The position numbers and the translations under genes are program-made. From the NCBI GenBank assembly GCA_034189195.1, contig JAXHVI010000109.1, positions 1 through 5,820 of the forward strand: 5,820 nt of DNA. The letters run 5' to 3'. Below the pieces are notes generated by a model. That model was not told where the DNA came from, did not search any database, and was given only the letters and a program-made list of their open reading frames with translations. Within the stretch, counting starts at the first letter, position 1. Every line of letters begins with the position of its first letter. This stretch comes from Desulfosudis sp034189195. GTDB taxonomy: Bacteria > Desulfobacterota > Desulfobacteria > Desulfobacterales > Desulfosudaceae. Positions 1 through 4,498 of this stretch are shown here, one piece after another.

Positions 1-107
1 TGGAAGGGGTTAACAATAAAATTAAGGTCATAAAACGTAATGCCTATGGATTTCATGATGATAGATACTTTACATTAAAGGTCATACAGGCCTTTTCCTC
101 CCACTAA
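1..107 (+). CDS. ISL3-family transposase, C-terminal end (partial)
   Basis: An open frame enters from the left edge (first full codon at 3-5) and ends at the TAA at 105-107, giving 34 residues. They begin EGVNNKIKVIKRNAYGF and continue HDDRYFTLKVIQAF. This matches my knowledge of the extreme C terminus of ISL3/IS204/IS1001-type DDE transposases, where an E-G-x-N-N-x-I-K block carries the probable catalytic glutamate and is followed by an AYGF/aromatic-rich tail. The enzyme would cut and join the ends of its own insertion sequence. Only the tail lies here, so it cannot be told whether the rest is intact. The stop codon lies about 14 bases before the proposed element end, as is usual for a compact IS. 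Family assignment rests on a short segment, but the motif is distinctive. Confidence 0.82.
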   Translation, partial: EGVNNKIKVIKRNAYGFHDDRYFTLKVIQAFSSH

Positions 108-121
108 TTGGGAGAAGAACC
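1..121 (+). mobile_element. Right end of an ISL3-like insertion sequence
   Basis: Just after the transposase stop the sequence ends in GGGAGAAGAACC (110-121). Read from outside this is GGTTCTTCTCCC, resembling the GGxTCTTC-type terminal inverted repeats I recall for ISL3-family elements. The likely right terminal repeat is about 100-121. It contains its own small palindrome, CTCCCA (98-103) and TGGGAG (109-114), with the transposase stop codon in the 5-base loop. ISL3 elements usually make 8-bp target duplications; if the end is at 121, the right copy would be AGTTTTTT (122-129). The left end lies outside the window, so the exact boundary is inferred. Confidence 0.62.
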
Positions 122-177
122 AGTTTTTTAAATGACGGTGGTCGACGTTTTTTGCGTGGCGTAAAGGATTGCGGCAT
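82..177 (-). pseudogene. 5' start of a small gene apparently cut by the IS
   Basis: On the minus strand an ATG at 177-175 is preceded by AAGGAG (192-187) with a 9-base spacer, a good ribosome-binding site. The frame reads MPQSFTPRKKRRPPSFKKL, a very basic proline-rich N terminus, up to the proposed IS boundary near 121. It then continues through the IS end for 12 more codons to a TGA at 84-82, 31 codons in all. The ribosome-binding site and the exact position of the element suggest that the IS landed in codon 19 of a real gene whose remainder lies to the left of the element. I do not recognise the protein. The alternative is that this is a chance frame: it is short, and its codons are not especially typical of the neighbours. 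Confidence 0.4.
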
Positions 178-189
178 GATTTGTAACTC

Positions 190-215
190 CTTGTAATAGT
201 TAGTAATATTACAAG
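190..215. promoter_or_regulatory. 9-bp inverted repeat overlapping a ribosome-binding site
   Basis: CTTGTAATA (190-198) and TATTACAAG (207-215) are perfect inverse copies separated by 8 bases. On the minus strand the inner arm ends in the AAG that begins the AAGGAG ribosome-binding site of the frame starting at 177. A further ATTACAA-like copy (GTTACAA) follows in the leader. A dimeric repressor bound here, or an RNA hairpin, would cover the translation start. This is inference; no regulator is visible in the window. Confidence 0.4.
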
Positions 216-297
216 TCGCCGCGAAAAAATTTTCCTAAAAGTCAAGCAAAAAATTTACTTTTTCGATTTTTTTTCACCGTCCTGTTCATGCAAAAAC

Positions 298-507
298 CTA
301 ACCGGACAACACTGACTTTTTTTTGATTTTCTCATGGGCCGGCACGCCAAACACCTTTTTATAGGAGCGGCAGGCCGGGCAGAGCTGCTCTTCTAGCTTT
401 ACGAATTCATAAAGAAACCCCTCCCCCTTTTCCCTCGCCCGTGTGCAGACCGGGCAGGTGTCCTTGCAGAAGGAGGCCATTTTTGTCGTTGCTTTTCCGT
501 GTTTCAT
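298..507 (-). CDS. Small CPxC-motif (zinc-ribbon-like) protein
   Basis: A 69-residue basic protein that I do not recognise as a named family. It has five cysteines: C14, then C18-P-V-C21, then C43-P-A-C46. Two CPxC knuckles 21 residues apart are the usual layout of a four-cysteine zinc ribbon, so a structural zinc or iron site is the likely role; that is inference. There is no signal peptide or membrane segment, so it is probably cytoplasmic. The C terminus is lysine-rich (KIKKKS). The ATG at 507 has CACAGGAA upstream at a sensible distance. The alternative Met10 has no good ribosome-binding site, so the longer start is preferred. It lies on the same strand as the aminotransferase gene but 519 bases downstream, so it probably has its own promoter. 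The frame is short, but the paired knuckles and ribosome-binding site argue that it is real. Confidence 0.66.
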   Translation of the reverse strand: MKHGKATTKMASFCKDTCPVCTRAREKGEGFLYEFVKLEEQLCPACRSYKKVFGVPAHEKIKKKSVLSG

Positions 508-549
508 GATCGGTTCCTGTGTGAAAAGGGTTTTACCTTATTTATCCAA

Positions 550-573
550 ATCGATATCGGAATCGGGATCGAA
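550..573. repeat. Hexanucleotide array, four ATCGNN units
   Basis: Four consecutive 6-base units share the ATCG core: ATCGAT, ATCGGA, ATCGGG and ATCGAA. The same type of array occurs in the opposite orientation at 4554-4577. It lies about 40 bases upstream of the start of the small CPxC protein gene. Confidence 0.7.
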
Positions 574-601
574 ACTTTCAAACGCCATCAATCACCTGCC
601 G

Positions 602-690
602 CTTCGTGTCCTTCCACATCTTCGTGATCTTCGTGTAAAAAAGCCTGTCGCAGCAATCGACCGGCCGCTTTTTACACAAAGGGCACAAAG
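602..690. repeat. CACGAAG/CACAAAG direct copies and imperfect inverted repeat
   Basis: CTTCGTG occurs at 602-608 and 629-635, with a shifted TTCGTG at 621-626 (minus strand: CACGAAG spaced by a few bases). Further right, ACACAAAGGGCACAAAG (674-690) carries two CACAAAG copies. The segments CTTCGTGTAAAAAAGC (629-644) and GCTTTTTACACAAAG (667-681) are near-perfect inverse copies with a 22-base spacer. This resembles CACGAAG/CTTTGTG intergenic repeats I have seen in environmental proteobacterial genomes. It has no known function here. Confidence 0.6.
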
Positions 691-725
691 CGGTCCGACC
701 CGGTTGGTGGACAGGGCGTTTAACA

Positions 726-745
726 GCCGTGCCGTGCCGTGCCGT
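726..745. repeat. (GCCGT)4 tandem repeat
   Basis: Four perfect back-to-back copies of the pentamer GCCGT occupy 726-745. The copy number of such a tract could vary by slippage, but it lies in noncoding DNA and no gene frame depends on it. Confidence 0.85.
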
Positions 746-755
746 CGCTGTCCAT

Positions 756-773
756 GCGGCCCACATGGGCCGC
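756..773. repeat. GC-rich palindrome, 8-bp arms
   Basis: GCGGCCCA (756-763) and TGGGCCGC (766-773) are perfect inverse copies separated by CA. As RNA this would form a stable short hairpin on either strand. No run of U follows, so it is not a classical terminator. Confidence 0.7.
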
Positions 774-862
774 CACGGGCAGGCATTTTCTCCCCCTTGC
801 CCGAATCTTTTCGGCCGCGGGAGCCAGGTTTGCTGATTTCCATCGGACCTCCGCGTTTTTTT

Positions 863-911
863 ACTGGATGGGATCATCTGGTGTTTCCAATCCAGTCCCG
901 CCATGGCGGGA
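863..911. repeat. REP-like double palindrome
   Basis: ACTGGATGGGA (863-873) pairs with TCCAATCCAGT (886-896) with one mismatch around a 12-base loop. It is directly followed by the perfect 16-base palindrome TCCCGCCATGGCGGGA (896-911). The combination CCCGCC...GGCGGGACTGGAT on the minus strand resembles the common dispersed GGCGGGAATCCAG-type intergenic repeat of many proteobacteria. It lies about 115 bases past the aminotransferase stop on that gene's strand and could stabilise or end its transcript, though no U-run follows. Confidence 0.6.
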
Positions 912-1026
912 TTTCGCAAAATCAAGGAAAACAAAGGATCGCGCGGAGGCGTACTGGCGGTGGCCGCACAAACAACCCCGCAGTTTGACGCAGAGATTGC
1001 GAAAAAAGGCCACTTATGGATGGAAA

Positions 1027-2088
1027 CTAGACCGGTTCGATCCACCCCTCCGGCGCCGGCGCGTCGCCGTACTGAATGCCGGTGAGGGTGTCAAAGAATT
1101 TTTTGGACACCGGCCCGGCGCTGCCGTCGCCGATGGTCACCTCGAGATCATCGCACTTGATCATGCCCACCGGTGAAATCACCGCAGCAGTGCCGGATCC
1201 GAACACCTCGGAAAGAGCCCCGCTTTTCTGGGCCTCAAACACCTCGTCAATGGAGATTTTTCGCTCGGTCATCGGCATGTTCCAGGACCGGGCCACCTCG
1301 ATCACCGAGTCCCGTGTCACGCCCGGCAGAATGCTGCCGTTGAGGGCCGGGGTCACCAGTTCGCCGTTGATCACGAAAAAGATGTTCATGGAGCCCACTT
1401 CTTCCACGTACTTCTGTTCCACCCCGTCCAGCCACAGCACCTGGGTGTAGCCATCCTTGTGGGCCTCTTCCGTTGCGTAGAGGCTGGCCGCGTAGTTGCC
1501 GGCGGTTTTCACGTGTCCCACGCCGCCGCGCACGGCTCTCACGTATTTCCGGGTGACCCAGATTTTGACCGGATTGAACCCCTCGGGATAGTAGGCCCCC
1601 ACCGGCGACAGAATGATGGCAAGGCGGTAGGTGCGGGATGACCGCAAGCCCACGTAGGGATCGGTGGCGATGACGAACGGCCGGATATAAAGGGAGGTGC
1701 CGTGGGTGGAGGGCACCCATGCCTGGTCCAGGGCCACCAGCTGTTTGAGACCGTCCAGCAGCTCTGCTTCGTTGAATTCGGGAATGCACAACCGCCGGCA
1801 CGACTCGTTGAGCCGGGCCAGGTTCTTTTTCGGCCGGAACAACTGCACCCCGCCGGATGCGGTACGATAGGCCTTGAGCCCCTCAAATACGGCCTGCCCG
1901 TAGTGAAGCACCATTGAGGCCGGTGAAAGCACAAAGGGTCCGTAAGGCTCGATGCGGGGATTGTGCCACCCCTTCTCAGGGGTGTAGTCCATGTTGAACA
2001 TGTGATCGGTAAACACCATGCCAAAGGCCAGTTCGTCGTCCTTGGGGTGGGGCTTCAACTCCTGTGCCCGGGTCAGGGTAAGTTCCAT
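1027..2088 (-). CDS. ilvE: Branched-chain amino acid aminotransferase
   Basis: A 353-residue cytoplasmic PLP enzyme of fold type IV. It transfers the amino group between glutamate and the 2-oxo acids of leucine, isoleucine and valine, the last step of their synthesis and the first of their breakdown. The length and the opening GMVFTDHMFNMDY fit the longer bacterial/eukaryotic-type BCAT subgroup. Visible landmarks are YGQAVFEGLKAYR (about 63-75), YIRPFVIATDPYVGL (about 134-148), the PLP lysine in GHVKTAGNYAAS (K194), the glutamate that contacts the PLP ring nitrogen in YVEEVGSMN (about E230), LPGVTRDS, and GSGTAAVISPVG near the C terminus. The start has AGGAGA six bases upstream (2100-2095). 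It lies 110 bases downstream of the PPC gene on the same strand, with a dispersed repeat between. All key residues are present, so it should be active. Confidence 0.95.
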   Translation of the reverse strand: MELTLTRAQELKPHPKDDELAFGMVFTDHMFNMDYTPEKGWHNPRIEPYGPFVLSPASMVLHYGQAVFEGLKAYRTASGGVQLFRPKKNLARLNESCRRLCIPEFNEAELLDGLKQLVALDQAWVPSTHGTSLYIRPFVIATDPYVGLRSSRTYRLAIILSPVGAYYPEGFNPVKIWVTRKYVRAVRGGVGHVKTAGNYAASLYATEEAHKDGYTQVLWLDGVEQKYVEEVGSMNIFFVINGELVTPALNGSILPGVTRDSVIEVARSWNMPMTERKISIDEVFEAQKSGALSEVFGSGTAAVISPVGMIKCDDLEVTIGDGSAGPVSKKFFDTLTGIQYGDAPAPEGWIEPV

Positions 2089-2132
2089 CTTCTGTCTCCT
2101 GTAGTTTATTCATAAAGGTACGCATGTCATAA

Positions 2133-2165
2133 GATTGCTTCGTCACCGCGCTTCTCACAATGACG
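2133..2165. repeat. Dispersed GATTGCTTCGTC...CAATGACG-type repeat
   Basis: This 33-base segment begins GATTGCTTCGTCACC and ends CTCACAATGACG. It closely resembles a very common intergenic element, in the opposite orientation CGTCATTGCGAG...GAAGCAATC, seen in many environmental bacterial genomes. Its ends are partly complementary (ATTG/CAAT and CGTCA/TGACG). It fills the gap between the PPC and aminotransferase genes. Recognition is from memory, and a genome-wide count would settle it. Confidence 0.6.
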
Positions 2166-2183
2166 CGTGTCGTTTCCAGCCTG

Positions 2184-2211
2184 CGACATCCCCGGATTTC
2201 ATGAAATGTCG
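2184..2211. repeat. Inverted repeat over the PPC gene stop codon
   Basis: CGACAT (2184-2189) and ATGTCG (2206-2211) are inverse copies, enclosing the palindrome ATTTCATGAAAT (2196-2207). They span the TGA stop of the PPC gene (2201-2199, minus strand). They may form a weak 3'-end hairpin. No U-run follows on the minus strand. Confidence 0.4.
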
Positions 2212-2651
2212 GCTGCCATCTGCCACAGCATCAGGCCGGTGACCTCGTCATGGCGCCTTTCCAGGGGAGTGCCCACCAGCTCGACAATCTCAATCTCGCC
2301 GGCAAAAACAACGGTATCGGAAAACAGGTGGCCCCCGATGGTGGCGCCGTGAATATCGGCCAGCATAATATGGGCGTGAACAAAGGGCCTGCCCTCTTTT
2401 ATGGAGATGTTGCCGGTGCAGGAGAGAATCTCAAGCTCCCGGTCCTCCTTTACCGTGACATACACCTGCTGCTGCTGGTCGTAGGCCCCGATGGTGGCCG
2501 ATGAGACCGCGCCGATCAGGGAAAAAACACCGGTCTGAATGCCATGTTGAACACAGAACCCCTCTATGGCGGAAAGGAGATCCGTTCCGTGGGCCAGCCG
2601 GCCTAAAAAGCGCCTGCCTGTGCCAAATTCCCGACCTGCGATCCCGGACAT
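2199..2651 (-). CDS. PPC/DUF296 domain protein
   Basis: A 150-residue single-domain protein made almost wholly of the PPC (plants and prokaryotes conserved, DUF296) fold, starting around GRRFLGRLAHGTDLL (12-26). It includes the GVFSLIGAVSSATIGAYD strand-turn (41-58) and the signature RPFVHAHIMLADIHGATIGGHL (88-109). H92, H94 and H108 correspond to the conserved histidines thought to bind metal in bacterial members. In plants the domain accompanies AT-hook DNA-binding proteins. Bacterial stand-alone members form trimers and have no settled function; DNA-binding annotations are by transfer and weak, and there is no AT-hook here. The start at 2651 has AGAGGA about nine bases upstream. It is the first gene of the leftward block that continues with ilvE and is divergent from the YkgJ-type gene; a 15-base palindrome lies 26 bases upstream. 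Confidence 0.9.
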   Translation of the reverse strand: MSGIAGREFGTGRRFLGRLAHGTDLLSAIEGFCVQHGIQTGVFSLIGAVSSATIGAYDQQQQVYVTVKEDRELEILSCTGNISIKEGRPFVHAHIMLADIHGATIGGHLFSDTVVFAGEIEIVELVGTPLERRHDEVTGLMLWQMAADIS

Positions 2652-2676
2652 TGACGTTGTTCCTCTGTTTCAATAC

Positions 2677-2691
2677 ACGGCCTAAGGCCGT
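2677..2691. promoter_or_regulatory. Palindrome upstream of the PPC gene (possible operator)
   Basis: ACGGCCT and AGGCCGT are perfect 7-bp inverse copies around a single A. The site lies 26-40 bases upstream of the PPC start codon, where a promoter or operator of the leftward unit would be expected. Its function is inferred from position only. Confidence 0.4.
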
Positions 2692-2833
2692 TCAAGTCAT
2701 ATACCTTACAGCGGTTTAGCACCAAACGCAAGAATCCGCAAAGCATTTTTTGCCACCTGGCTGATTCCCGGCCGACCATTTTTTAACAGCTCCGCCTGTG
2801 CAAAAAAGCACGGAAAAACCATGCGTTCCGGTT

Positions 2834-2862
2834 TTGACTTTACTATCGAGGCGGAATGTGAA
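2834..2862 (+). promoter_or_regulatory. Weak candidate sigma-70 promoter for the YkgJ-type gene
   Basis: TTGACT (2834-2839, five of six consensus bases) is followed after 17 bases by TGTGAA (three of six). The site would start transcription some 35-40 bases before the YkgJ-type start codon, and the AAAAGGAG ribosome-binding site at 2887-2894 would be in the leader. The -10 match is poor, so this is only the best candidate in the 254-base divergent region. Confidence 0.3.
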
Positions 2863-2905
2863 AAATACGGACAGACAAAACAAATGAAAAGGAGTTTTTA
2901 CCATT

Positions 2906-3700
2906 ATGACTGACAACACCACTTCATCCGATGGCGCCGCGACCATCAACCCCGTCCGTTTCGGGCCGGAGAGCCGGTTCGTGTTTGAGTGCCACAAGGG
3001 GGTTTCCTGTTTTACCACCTGCTGCCGGGGCATCAACATTCTGCTCACCCCCTATGATATTGTCCGGCTCAAGAACCGGCTGGACCTTTCCTCCACCGAG
3101 TTTCTGGCCATCTACACCGAGCCTCACCTTCTGGAAAAAACCGACCTGCCGGTGGTGTCCCTGAAACTGCTGGACGACGAGCAGACCTCCTGCCCCTTTG
3201 TGCGGGACGACGGATGCATCATTTACGAGGACCGGCCCACTGCCTGCCGATATTACCCCCTGGGCGTGGCCACCCTGAGCCACAAGGAGACCGATATGCC
3301 GGCCCCGGACGGCGACGGGTTCTATTTCTTTGTCAATGAGCCCCACTGCAAGGGGTTTGAGGAAAAAAAGGAGTGGGCTGTTGCCGAATGGCGGAAAGAC
3401 CAGGGCGTGGACATTCACGACGACATCAATGCCGAGTGGACCGACCTGGTGGTGCGAAAACGCTCTTTTCCCGCCAACATTCAGTTGACCGAGCAGGCCA
3501 AGAAGATGTTTTTCATGGTCTCCTACGACGTGGACGCCTTCAAGCGCTTTGTGTTTGAAAGCACATTTCTTTCCCGCTACGACATCGATCCCGACACGGT
3601 GGAAAAAATCCGCGACAGCGAGGTGGATCTGCTTAAGTTCGGGTTCCGTTGGCTGAAAGCAATTTTTTTCAAGGGCGAAGGGTTTAACATCAAAAAGTAG
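2906..3700 (+). CDS. YkgJ-family cysteine-cluster protein
   Basis: A 264-residue soluble protein with the YkgJ/FliB-type cysteine cluster, thought to bind Zn or an Fe-S centre. In order it has C29-x5-C35-x3-C39-C40 (FECHKGVSCFTTCCRG), then the LTPYDIVRLKNRL segment (about 47-59). Next come C96-P-F-V-R-D-D-G-C104-I-I-Y-E-D-R-P-T-A-C114-R-Y-Y-P, the hallmark second half of the family, and a further C148 in EPHCKGF. One branch of the family is named for flagellin lysine N-methylase FliB, but most members are uncharacterised and the cluster alone does not show methylase activity. The C-terminal 110 residues hold no motif I recognise. The ATG at 2906 follows AAAAGGAG by 11 bases. It is transcribed alone, divergent from the PPC gene and convergent with vapBC. 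A GC-rich palindrome (CCCCGG/CCGGGG, 3701-3714) directly follows the stop. Confidence 0.9.
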   Translation: MTDNTTSSDGAATINPVRFGPESRFVFECHKGVSCFTTCCRGINILLTPYDIVRLKNRLDLSSTEFLAIYTEPHLLEKTDLPVVSLKLLDDEQTSCPFVRDDGCIIYEDRPTACRYYPLGVATLSHKETDMPAPDGDGFYFFVNEPHCKGFEEKKEWAVAEWRKDQGVDIHDDINAEWTDLVVRKRSFPANIQLTEQAKKMFFMVSYDVDAFKRFVFESTFLSRYDIDPDTVEKIRDSEVDLLKFGFRWLKAIFFKGEGFNIKK

Positions 3701-3774
3701 CCCCGGGGCCGGGGCCTGCTCACACCATCATCAGCCCCATCCAAATTGAATAAGGGCTTAGATCATTACTTATA

Positions 3775-3805
3775 CTGTATCGCCGGGTCAAGCCCGGCGA
3801 TACAG
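3775..3805. terminator. 13-bp perfect hairpin between convergent genes
   Basis: CTGTATCGCCGGG (3775-3787) and CCCGGCGATACAG (3793-3805) are perfect inverse copies around the loop TCAAG. The site lies between the converging YkgJ-type and vapC genes, where a bidirectional terminator would be useful. No U-run follows on either strand, so termination is not assured. The core CGCCGGGTCAAGCCCGGCGAT also resembles a widespread dispersed intergenic repeat, so it may be a REP-like element rather than a dedicated terminator. Confidence 0.55.
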
Positions 3806-3856
3806 GAAGAAGAAGGCGGTAAGGGCAGATGCCGGTTATAACGCAACAGTTTCCGG

Positions 3857-4252
3857 CTACGCCATCAACTTGACAGGCAACTGTTTTGCGTAATTCTGAA
3901 AGTCTTTATCCGTGGTGAGAATTTGAAGATTTTCTAAATGCGCCACAGCGCAGATCAGAAAATCGATGGTGGACCCTTGTATCCCTTTGGAACGACAGAT
4001 GTTGGAAAATTCGGCCGCTTTTTCAAAATGTTCGCTTTTAAGCCGGGCCTCCTCAAAGGAGGCGAGAATCGTTTTGAGTTTTTCAAACTGATCCGGGTGT
4101 AAAATTCCGGAAAGCAACTCCTGCTTGATCGGCCCAATCAGCACGGCCCGGCCGTCATTAATGAGATCGGCCAGCTGCTTTATCGTTTTTTTGTCCGGGC
4201 TTCTGCACCGAAGGGCAAAGGACCAGACACAGGTATCCACCAGTACTTTCAT
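3857..4252 (-). CDS. vapC: PIN-domain ribonuclease toxin, VapC type
   Basis: A 131-residue PIN-domain protein, the size of a typical VapC toxin. VapC enzymes are Mg-dependent endoribonucleases that cut specific RNAs such as tRNAs or rRNA when their antitoxin is lost. The acidic active-site residues are all visible: D6 in VDTCVWSFAL, E45 in IKQELLSG, D97 in STIDFLICAVA and D115 in ILTTDKDF. The start overlaps the antitoxin stop by four bases (ATGA), implying translational coupling and one transcript. It lies convergent to the YkgJ-type gene. Base composition is visibly lower in GC than the neighbours: 25 of 60 bases at 3901-3960 against 39 of 60 at 3241-3300, consistent with horizontal acquisition. 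No residue appears to be missing, so it is probably an active toxin; its RNA target cannot be inferred. Confidence 0.93.
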   Translation of the reverse strand: MKVLVDTCVWSFALRCRSPDKKTIKQLADLINDGRAVLIGPIKQELLSGILHPDQFEKLKTILASFEEARLKSEHFEKAAEFSNICRSKGIQGSTIDFLICAVAHLENLQILTTDKDFQNYAKQLPVKLMA

Positions 4253-4446
4253 CTGCGACGGGCCTTTTTATAGTCATACGATTCATCAAAATCGACGGTG
4301 CCGAACATGCCGATGACCTCGGCCTGTTTTTTCCGGGCAATATACTCTTTAAGCGCGGTGGTGACCGCGGCTTTTTTTGTTTTGTGGCCGCCCGCTTTCA
4401 GGGCCTCCAGAATCAGCCGGTCATCTATTGCAAGATTGGTTGCCAT
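4249..4446 (-). CDS. vapB: VapB-type antitoxin
   Basis: A 65-residue antitoxin partner for the adjacent PIN toxin. The N terminus MATNLAIDDRLILEALKAGGHKTKKAAVTTALKEYI (written here only to fix the frame: MATNLAIDD, then KTKKAAVTTALKEYI) has the strand-helix-helix pattern of a ribbon-helix-helix DNA-binding domain. The acidic/aromatic tail MFGTVDFDESYDYKKAR is the usual toxin-wrapping segment. I choose the ATG at 4446 rather than an in-frame ATG ten codons earlier, because AAAGGAGG ends six bases before 4446 and the family normally begins MxTNLxIDD. The stop overlaps the vapC start (ATGA). The pair probably represses its own promoter by binding the palindrome at 4483-4498. The C-terminal RRR is basic, as often seen. 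Confidence 0.9.
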   Translation of the reverse strand: MATNLAIDDRLILEALKAGGHKTKKAAVTTALKEYIARKKQAEVIGMFGTVDFDESYDYKKARRR

Positions 4447-4482
4447 GTCGGCCTCCTTTCCTTTGAGTCGACACAAAATTCA

Positions 4483-4498
4483 ACACATTAAAATGTGT
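4483..4498. promoter_or_regulatory. Palindromic operator candidate upstream of vapBC
   Basis: ACACATT and AATGTGT are perfect inverse copies around AA, 37-52 bases upstream of the vapB start. VapBC complexes commonly repress their own promoter through such short palindromes. On the minus strand the site contains TTTAAT, a five-of-six match to a -10 box, but no good -35 is correctly spaced; TTGATT is too close to that box. The same region separates vapBC from the divergent kinase gene. Confidence 0.5.

Larger units (their letters stand above)
508..1026. other. 519-base gene-free, repeat-rich intergenic stretch
   Basis: I see no convincing gene here. Several open frames exist on both strands, but they overlap each other, lack domain-like sequence (rich in Arg, Pro, Cys and Trp in the way of GC-rich noncoding DNA) and have no good ribosome-binding site. 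The stretch instead holds a cluster of small repeats listed separately: a hexanucleotide array, CACGAAG/CACAAAG-type copies forming an inverted repeat, four tandem GCCGT units, a GCGGCCCA palindrome and a TCCCGCCATGGCGGGA palindrome next to an ACTGGAT inverted repeat. It must contain the 3' end of the aminotransferase transcript and probably the promoter of the CPxC protein gene. I could not identify either with confidence. Confidence 0.7.

Noticed and set aside
98..129. Hairpin CTCCCA/TGGGAG followed by six T as a rho-independent terminator for the transposase
   Set aside because: The stem is only 6 bp, it includes the stop codon in its loop, and the T-run starts nine bases after the stem. 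It fits better as part of the IS terminal repeat.
578..1045. 155-codon minus-strand frame (with overlapping plus-strand frames 443-988 and 739-1176)
   Set aside because: No recognisable domain, a composition typical of GC-rich noncoding DNA, no good ribosome-binding site, and overlap with repeats, the ilvE 3' end and the CPxC gene.
1247..2024. Minus-strand frames of 184 and 161 codons overlapping ilvE
   Set aside because: Out-of-frame shadows of the aminotransferase, rich in Arg, Pro and Gly with no motif.
2801..2819. GTGC-A6-GCAC hairpin in the divergent region as a riboswitch or attenuator
   Set aside because: Only 4-6 base pairs with one wobble. No conserved aptamer features or leader peptide were seen.
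2924..3418. 164-codon minus-strand frame
   Set aside because: Antisense shadow of the YkgJ-type gene, whose cysteine motifs establish the real frame.
3700..3716. GCCCC/GGGGC palindrome after the YkgJ-type stop codon as an intrinsic terminator
   Set aside because: GC-rich and well placed, but the stem is short and followed by CTGCTCAC with no U-run. Mentioned only as a possible stabilising hairpin.
4447..4476. Ten-codon N-terminal extension of VapB (start at 4476)
   Set aside because: The strong AAAGGAGG site lies just before the ATG at 4446, and the extension (MCRLKGKEAD) does not fit the family's N terminus.
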